A DNA stretch of 64,000 nt from Ianthella basta (taxonomy: Eukaryota > Porifera > Demospongiae > Verongiida > Ianthellidae), in the NCBI GenBank assembly GCA_964019415.1, contig OZ025868.1, positions 1,900,001 through 1,964,000 on the forward strand, given 5' to 3'. A program made the translations under genes and the position numbers. The notes below the pieces were generated by a model. That model was not told where the DNA came from, did no database searches, and was given only the letters and a program-made list of their open reading frames with translations. Position 1 is the stretch's first letter; each line of letters begins with the position of its first letter. This document shows, one piece after another, positions 58,495 through 64,000 of the stretch.

Positions 58495-61194
58495 TTACCC
58501 CAGTCCCACATTTTCGTAATTTATCACTCCAGATCTTTCCACTCCTCCCCCTCCTCCCTGTATTGCTGGTACCACTGACATGTAGGATGGGTTGGTCTCC
58601 ATCTCGATATCTTCCTCATTTGGCAGTTCCTTCACTGTACAGAGTACAACTATGCAGTGCTTAATTAATAAAACTTGCTCAATTAGCTATAATATAGTCA
58701 CCTCTCATACTAATGTTGTTAGAGATTATGAGTGTTGAAATGTGTATGATGTGTATTGCGTGCATTGCATGTGTGTGTACATGTAGATGGGCTCATTGCA
58801 GTGTGAATACATATTGACACAATGTTATCTGCTAGATTTGGGTAACAAACATGCTCTGACCTTGTTTCTTCAGACAATGAATCCTGACACACAGTGTCAT
58901 ACTTACTAACATAGTCACAACCATTGTCACTACAACTACCAAAGAAAGAGCAGGTGAGATGAAGGGAGAGCATGCATGTGCACATTACCCACTTGTTACT
59001 TCCATGACGTTAAAAGTGCGGATATCAGTGTTACACACATAATGCATTACTTTCATGCAGCAATGATGTATAGGTCTGCAGCGGAGGTTTAAATACCCAT
59101 GCACCAAGTGATGCAAAAGCTAATATAGAATGACATTATGCATGCAGTGTGGCTCACCTGCTGATGCTACAGTACTAGTGCTAACAATAATGCCATCACA
59201 GCATCCACCACAGTCCTGGTCACTCATAGGTTCACCAGTACGAGTGTTGTCTACAAAATAGAAGCAGGGTATTACTGTATAGACACATGCTATACACACT
59301 GTCACAACATTATTGCAAAGTGACTAATAACAATTTCATTGACAGGGTAGCATAGATAGTATGCAAATCCTACAGATCTGCATACGCACCTGAACAGCTG
59401 GGTGATCTAGATGGCCATGCTTAATTTGACTTACAACTGTCCTATTCACAGTAGACATATATATAAATTATGCACACTAACTACAGATGCCATATTGTGC
59501 TCCACATGACTAGTTAGAGTGGCTCACATTCCCATATGATGAAAGTTAACCTGAAATTACAATTTTATGGCCAAAAACATGTGGTTGGGGACGGTAAACT
59601 GGGAGTTGACATGTCTGGCATAACATACCTACACAGGTCCACAAACCAAACTCATCTTGTGAGCATAATTATACCTTGAGTCATAATCCTTACAGTCACT
59701 GGTTCACTGAACACTTGTGGACTAGTTGAGGTGAACCCAACAATCTCCACTTGGTAGCTAGTGTTGGGCAGCAGGTTGGTGATGACATACCAGATGGTGC
59801 CCTCAGTGTTGCGATTGCTGACTATAGTACTTTCAGCAGACTCCATCTGTCCAGTCCCACCCACCACAGGGTACCAGGTGATGTTGTAGGAGAAGGTGAG
59901 GTTGGCGAAGCAGGGTCCTTGGTCAGTGTGGTTCCATTGGAACAGGACAAATTTAGCAACATGAACAGGACTATCAACAGCAGGTGGAGGGGCAGATTCT
60001 ACAAAGGTAGTATAGAAAAGTACACTTAATTCATATGTCATTATGCATTGCATAATACGTATGTCAAGAAATAATATAAGGAATCAATTGAAAATACATT
60101 GAAAATGCATTTCCTTTTATGCACATATGCATATAGCATCGTGAAACTGATTATACTATATCATTCAATGCATAATTATATTATTATTGCCTGTATAATA
60201 CAATTTTCATTTTCCATTAGCTATACTACATGGGCCATGCATTCACAACCATACAATTATGGCTCATGATCAGCACATGCACATGCATGCAAGCATGTCA
60301 GTGTGTTAACTCATCATGCTTACCTACATAAAGCAATTTTGTATACGTATGCTTGTATACAATAGCAGCTGGCAATTGGCTATCAACACAGTACATATAT
60401 ACACAGTTATAGTTGCAATACTAGCACGATCAAACAGATTCATGTCACATGCATTAAAGTACTCTATGTGTGCATATATATTACTATAGCTGTATATTAT
60501 AATTACACAAGTAGCAATGCTTATGTGGACTATATACAGGTATGTAATTAATCCAAGTATAAAGGCTGCATGCAACATACCTTGTGCATCCACCTCAGTG
60601 CTACCTCTGTCCTCTCCTCCACCAGTCAATGGTAGGAAGCAAGTGAAGGAGACAGGGTCACCAGTGAAGATGGCTGGGTCAATCCTCACTCTGAGTCTTG
60701 TGGCTGTCATATTAATGTGGTCTTGATCAAAAGCATCCTCATCAGGGTACAGTATTTCTCCATTCTTTCTCCAGTTGGGTATGGTTGCAGTGTACTTGTA
60801 TACTCCATTCACCCTCTCCGTCACATCAGGGTAGGAGCAGATGAGGTCAACAGTGTCACCAAAACAAGGAGTGGTGGTGTTGGAGGAGAGGAACACTCGC
60901 TGGGCAACACCTGTACAACAGTCATCACCATGAAGTTGTAATTGATGCCTCTCTATAATACTCCGATACAAAATTGCCTACCAATCCAGTATAATAAATT
61001 AATGTATAGATGCACTCTTACATATACGCAAGACTGTGCACATTTTATAGTGACTGTACAATTTATGACACCCATGCACATGACTGCAATCATGTCACGC
61101 CGATATATATACCTTGTCCAGTCACACAAAGAACACTCCCTACAATGATAATAATCCTAACAATGTAAGACTTCTTGGTCTGTTCGATAGCCAT
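58495..61194 (-). CDS. Ig-FN3 single-pass membrane protein, receptor-like
   Basis: Six exons with GT-AG borders and consistent phases: 61194-61113, 60910-60581, 59998-59675, 59250-59158, 58935-58903 and 58634-58495. They give 1002 nt and 333 residues. Exon 1 encodes a signal peptide (MAIEQTKKSY then IVRIIIIVGSVLCVTG). Exon 2 is an Ig-like domain (residues about 28-137; CFGDTVDLICSYPD ... VSFTCFLP cysteine pair). Exon 3 is a fibronectin III domain (about 138-245; WNHTDQGPC, ITWYPVVGG, NLLPNTSYQVEIVGF). Exon 4 is a short linker with a Cys cluster (CGGCC). Exon 5 completes a hydrophobic segment (VVVTMVVTMLVM). The tail has PSYMSV and NYENV. Ig and FN3 exons are both phase 1-1, typical of shuffled modules. 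N-x-S/T sites are frequent. A surface adhesion or signalling receptor is inferred. The exon 5 donor is the least certain splice site. Confidence 0.75.
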
Positions 61195-62215
61195 GTTGTT
61201 ACTTCTCAGTCATGTATAAATTAATGTACATGTGTACTTTTATTATAGCAGTTCTGAAATTGATAATATTATATGAATGCATGCACATATCTTCATTTTC
61301 CATTATATTAGATACGTACATTTGCATGTCACTGCATCAGTTATAATCAGTAAACATGCATTATAAAGGTTATGATGCAAGTGTGTGTGCATGGAGCAGA
61401 AGAGCAGTACAGTAACTTGATCATGCAAGAATAATATTATTGCTACGCGCTCCATGTTTGTCACATGTGTCATGCATGTCACTGTGTAACCATTAATTTT
61501 GCAGGAATGATCAATTTTATAATTATTATTAAACCATGAATTCCGACAGCAAAAAGTGGGAAGTGGTGTAAGCATAATTATAATACAAGGAGTTCTAAGA
61601 TTACATGCATGTGTATGTGCATGTGATAACTATAGTTAGCTGGCTGACTGTTACATTATCAGTCACGCAACCATGCACTCTTCAATTTCTCTCTTGGGTA
61701 TCCGACCTGCAATTAGGCAAAGTGGACAAACTGTGTTACAAAGGCAAAAGCACTAATACTGTATAATTATGCATAATTGTATAGACAGGTTGTACATACA
61801 ACTCAATTTTCTATAATATGACTGAGGTGGATGAGCTAAAATCAGAGACTAGACATTATAAGCACATTTTGTCCTCTGAAAACTCCCTAGCACTGTTCCT
61901 TGTGACATGCACTAGTACCATTGGTCAAACAAAGCACATTCCTTATTCTCTTGTCATTGTTGGCTGACTGTATTAAGTAATTATACTGGGAATAATTGGT
62001 GGGCACAAAATTTGGTATAGCTTCCATCACAGGATAGTTAACTTATAACTAGAAGCCTCAAGTATGGGTGCAATCTTAGCTCTGTCTTCAGGGTTCACTC
62101 TCTCTTCAATACTGCATGTACTTATATAATAGCCAATATCAGTGCTGCTAGTCGCACTGCACTTATTTCCTGCTTAAATTGCATCCTCAGCAAGCACAAG
62201 AGCTCATCCCTCGCG
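61195..62215. other. 5' flank of the receptor gene
   Basis: AT-rich sequence with no clear exon. Confidence 0.4.
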
Positions 62216-62221
62216 ACACAC

Positions 62222-62570
62222 ATGTTGTACACCTACAGTGTCTCCTCCTCTGCAGACCTGCAGGCTGCGTGGATAGAAAATGGGCCAAGGAGGCTTTATG
62301 TCCAGCCAAAGTTGAACTCATGCAATACTATGATGAGTGTTATTGAGCAGCAGTCAACTGAGCTGTACGTTACTACATGCAGGTATGAAAAGAAAACAGA
62401 GAATGACAATTTCATGAATCTAATGCATATTGTTTTCAGTGGCAGGTGGTCCAGTAACTCATCCTGTGCTGTGGGGGAGGGGGGTCTTCCAAAACCCCAA
62501 CACCCCCAACCTACAGGCCAACTCTGAGAGAATGCTGCACTTGACCTTGGCTCCTTTCCTCTGTACAGTT
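62222..62570 (+). other. Possible exons of an unidentified gene
   Basis: An open stretch 62222-62383 (SSSADLQAAWIENGPRRLY) ends at a donor-like CAG/GTATG. A second stretch 62440-62570 after TTTTCAG can read GGPVTHPVLWGRGVFQNPN. The two phases do not match simply. Not recognised; this may be part of a gene or a relic. Confidence 0.25.
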
Positions 62571-62579
62571 ACTCAGGTC

Positions 62580-63430
62580 CATGTCCATTGCAAAAGTTTA
62601 CATGCATTTACTGCCATGTAACTGATTTCAGGTACATCCTATATGCATACTTTGCACACGAATGGAAGTGTTAGCAAGGAGTTAATTATGGAATTTCCAA
62701 AATCCACCACAATGCCAAATTTAATACCCATCAATATTTCTGTTCGGTCACAGCAAAATGCAGAGTATAACCAAACATAAATTCAATCTGATCCAGCACA
62801 TAGTATAGGCTTTCAATTACACTAGGAAGGAAAGTGGTCCAGATTTATCAGCTGTACAGAATAGACCCTATGTGACGTGCAATATGAGCTTAACATGTAG
62901 TTCAATACAACATTTCACTGCATGATAAGCGCATGCAGTTATCTATCTTCATGCAAAGTAAAAAAATCAGGAAAGCAAGTTAAGTTCACTAAAGGTGTAG
63001 AGAAGAAGTTAAGGAATGAACAAAACCCAGCTTTGGATATATATGTACTTCATGTACAAATGCGTTATGTCAATGGCAACCACAGTGTCAAACATAATAT
63101 TATTATGATCACGTGTTGTCCAGCCATTTGTGATGTCATTCAAGGCTATCTGCATGCCCTTAATATACATAATATTATGTAACCTAAATTTGTGCCTACA
63201 CTGTGCATTATCAGACAGCACATGGTGGTTGTGCCAGTGGGCCGTCATTTTAATTACTATGCGGTAGTTCTGATGGACGTTTCTGAGTTCATGCGGAGCC
63301 TAGGTTCTAGCTAGCACTGCCATTTCGGTTCCGTAAATACATGAGGGCCATACACCAGCATTTCTGTCCTGAGGGTGTGGCAATGTATCATATCTTAGCT
63401 TATGCACCATAATAAGTGCAGAAACTATAT
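62580..63430. other. Intergenic, no feature seen
   Basis: AT-rich sequence without recognisable exon or repeat boundaries. Confidence 0.4.
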
Positions 63431-63433
63431 AGA

Positions 63434-63696
63434 GAGAATAAAACTTTTCTACAAAAACTACTAAAGATGTAGGGCTGGCATAAAAAGTACAGAAACAAGA
63501 AAAGGCTACTACACAGTGGAGCATTCACCATTGTCCCTACATGCAAGAGTGTAGTTCTCTAATAACGGTGCAACACTCTTCAAAGTAGGAACAATGGCTA
63601 ATGCTTCACTGCGTAGTAGCCTTTTTCTGTTTCTGTACTTTTTATGCCATCCCTATAACTTTAGTAGTTGTTTTTTTTAGAAAATTTTTATTCTTT
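63434..63696. mobile_element. Long inverted-repeat (foldback) element
   Basis: The left arm (about 63434-63540) is complementary to the right arm (about 63585-63696), including GGCATAAAAAGTACAGAAAC and GTAGTAGCC. The loop is about 44 nt. No coding sequence. Probably a MITE; the ends and target duplication are unclear. Confidence 0.75.
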
Positions 63697-64000
63697 CCAG
63701 TAGATCTTTTACTATAGTGTATGCTGTAGGTTGTGTACTCTACACAAAAACAATACGCATACAGACACAAACAATACACTGAATGTTTCATAGAAACTTC
63801 AATGCAGGGTGATTTTGTCAGCAAGAGTATACATCACATCAGTGAACATTTCACTGTCAAAATGATGACAGGGATTCTCAGGCAACCATGTATATGACAT
63901 AATAATAATGCATGTCTTGTACATGTACGTGTACTGTATGCCTACGTACATGGTGTGGCTGTTAAACAACAGAAACGTGCATCCATTATGAACATTGAAA

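Overview
The window is animal nuclear DNA and carries no bacterial-type organisation. It has short-intron genes with GT-AG splice sites, metazoan housekeeping genes (TRAPPC4, UROS, ZNHIT2), an Ig-FN3 receptor-like gene, many long (TG)n/(CA)n tracts, several kinds of retrotransposon, and MITEs. The very short introns, the receptor-like gene and the repeat types suggest a marine invertebrate, most likely a demosponge. That taxonomic call is an inference and was not tested by any search.

Layout. 1-5 kb: a ZNHIT2 gene on the minus strand, cut by the window edge, and a decayed second ZNHIT2 copy whose first exon abuts a 20-bp minisatellite. 5.4-6.6 kb: the most divergent member of a multi-pass membrane protein family on the minus strand. 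7-8.1 kb: a Penelope-like terminal relic with a hammerhead ribozyme motif, then a relic of TRAPPC4 exons 3-4. 9.1-13.2 kb: TRAPPC4 (minus, five exons) and UROS (plus, six exons), head to head with only 85 bp between their start codons. 13.4-57 kb: an array of repeated modules. Each module typically holds a relic of the last UROS exon, a (TG)n tract and one minus-strand copy of a roughly 380-420 aa, five-helix membrane protein. 57-64 kb: MITEs and hairpins, and a six-exon minus-strand gene for an Ig-FN3 single-pass membrane protein.

The membrane family has eleven recognisable loci. Two array copies keep complete reading frames (15955-17223 and 27007-28167), as does the divergent copy at 5414-6580. 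A fourth copy (48090-49241) has an early stop followed directly by another ATG. The rest are broken in different ways: single nonsense changes (20.3-21.5 kb and 32.0-33.2 kb), two nonsense changes (13.4-14.6 kb), a frameshift plus a LINE insertion at the C-terminus (40.5-41.7 kb), truncation with a DNA transposon insertion (50.5-52.7 kb), or large deletion (45.4 kb and 56.5-56.9 kb). I do not recognise the family. It has shared signatures: an LDRKVE motif before helix 2, a cysteine-bearing outer loop with a PVDC-type motif and N-x-T sites, a Cys-rich stretch, and HC-x3-EY after helix 5.

Mobile elements include a nearly complete Penelope-like element (42705-45133) with a 13-bp target duplication, 157-bp inverted terminal repeats, a GIY-YIG domain and a hammerhead motif. 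There are also two 5'-truncated copies of one APE-type LINE with 12-bp target duplications and ATTG-type tails, a second APE-type LINE lacking most of its RT, a LINE-like element with a restriction-like endonuclease signature (52.8-55.7 kb), a Ty3/mdg4 pol fragment, an 886-bp TIR element, and several MITEs. The array appears to have grown by segmental duplication, with block edges at TG tracts, and has since been degraded by point mutation and transposon insertion.
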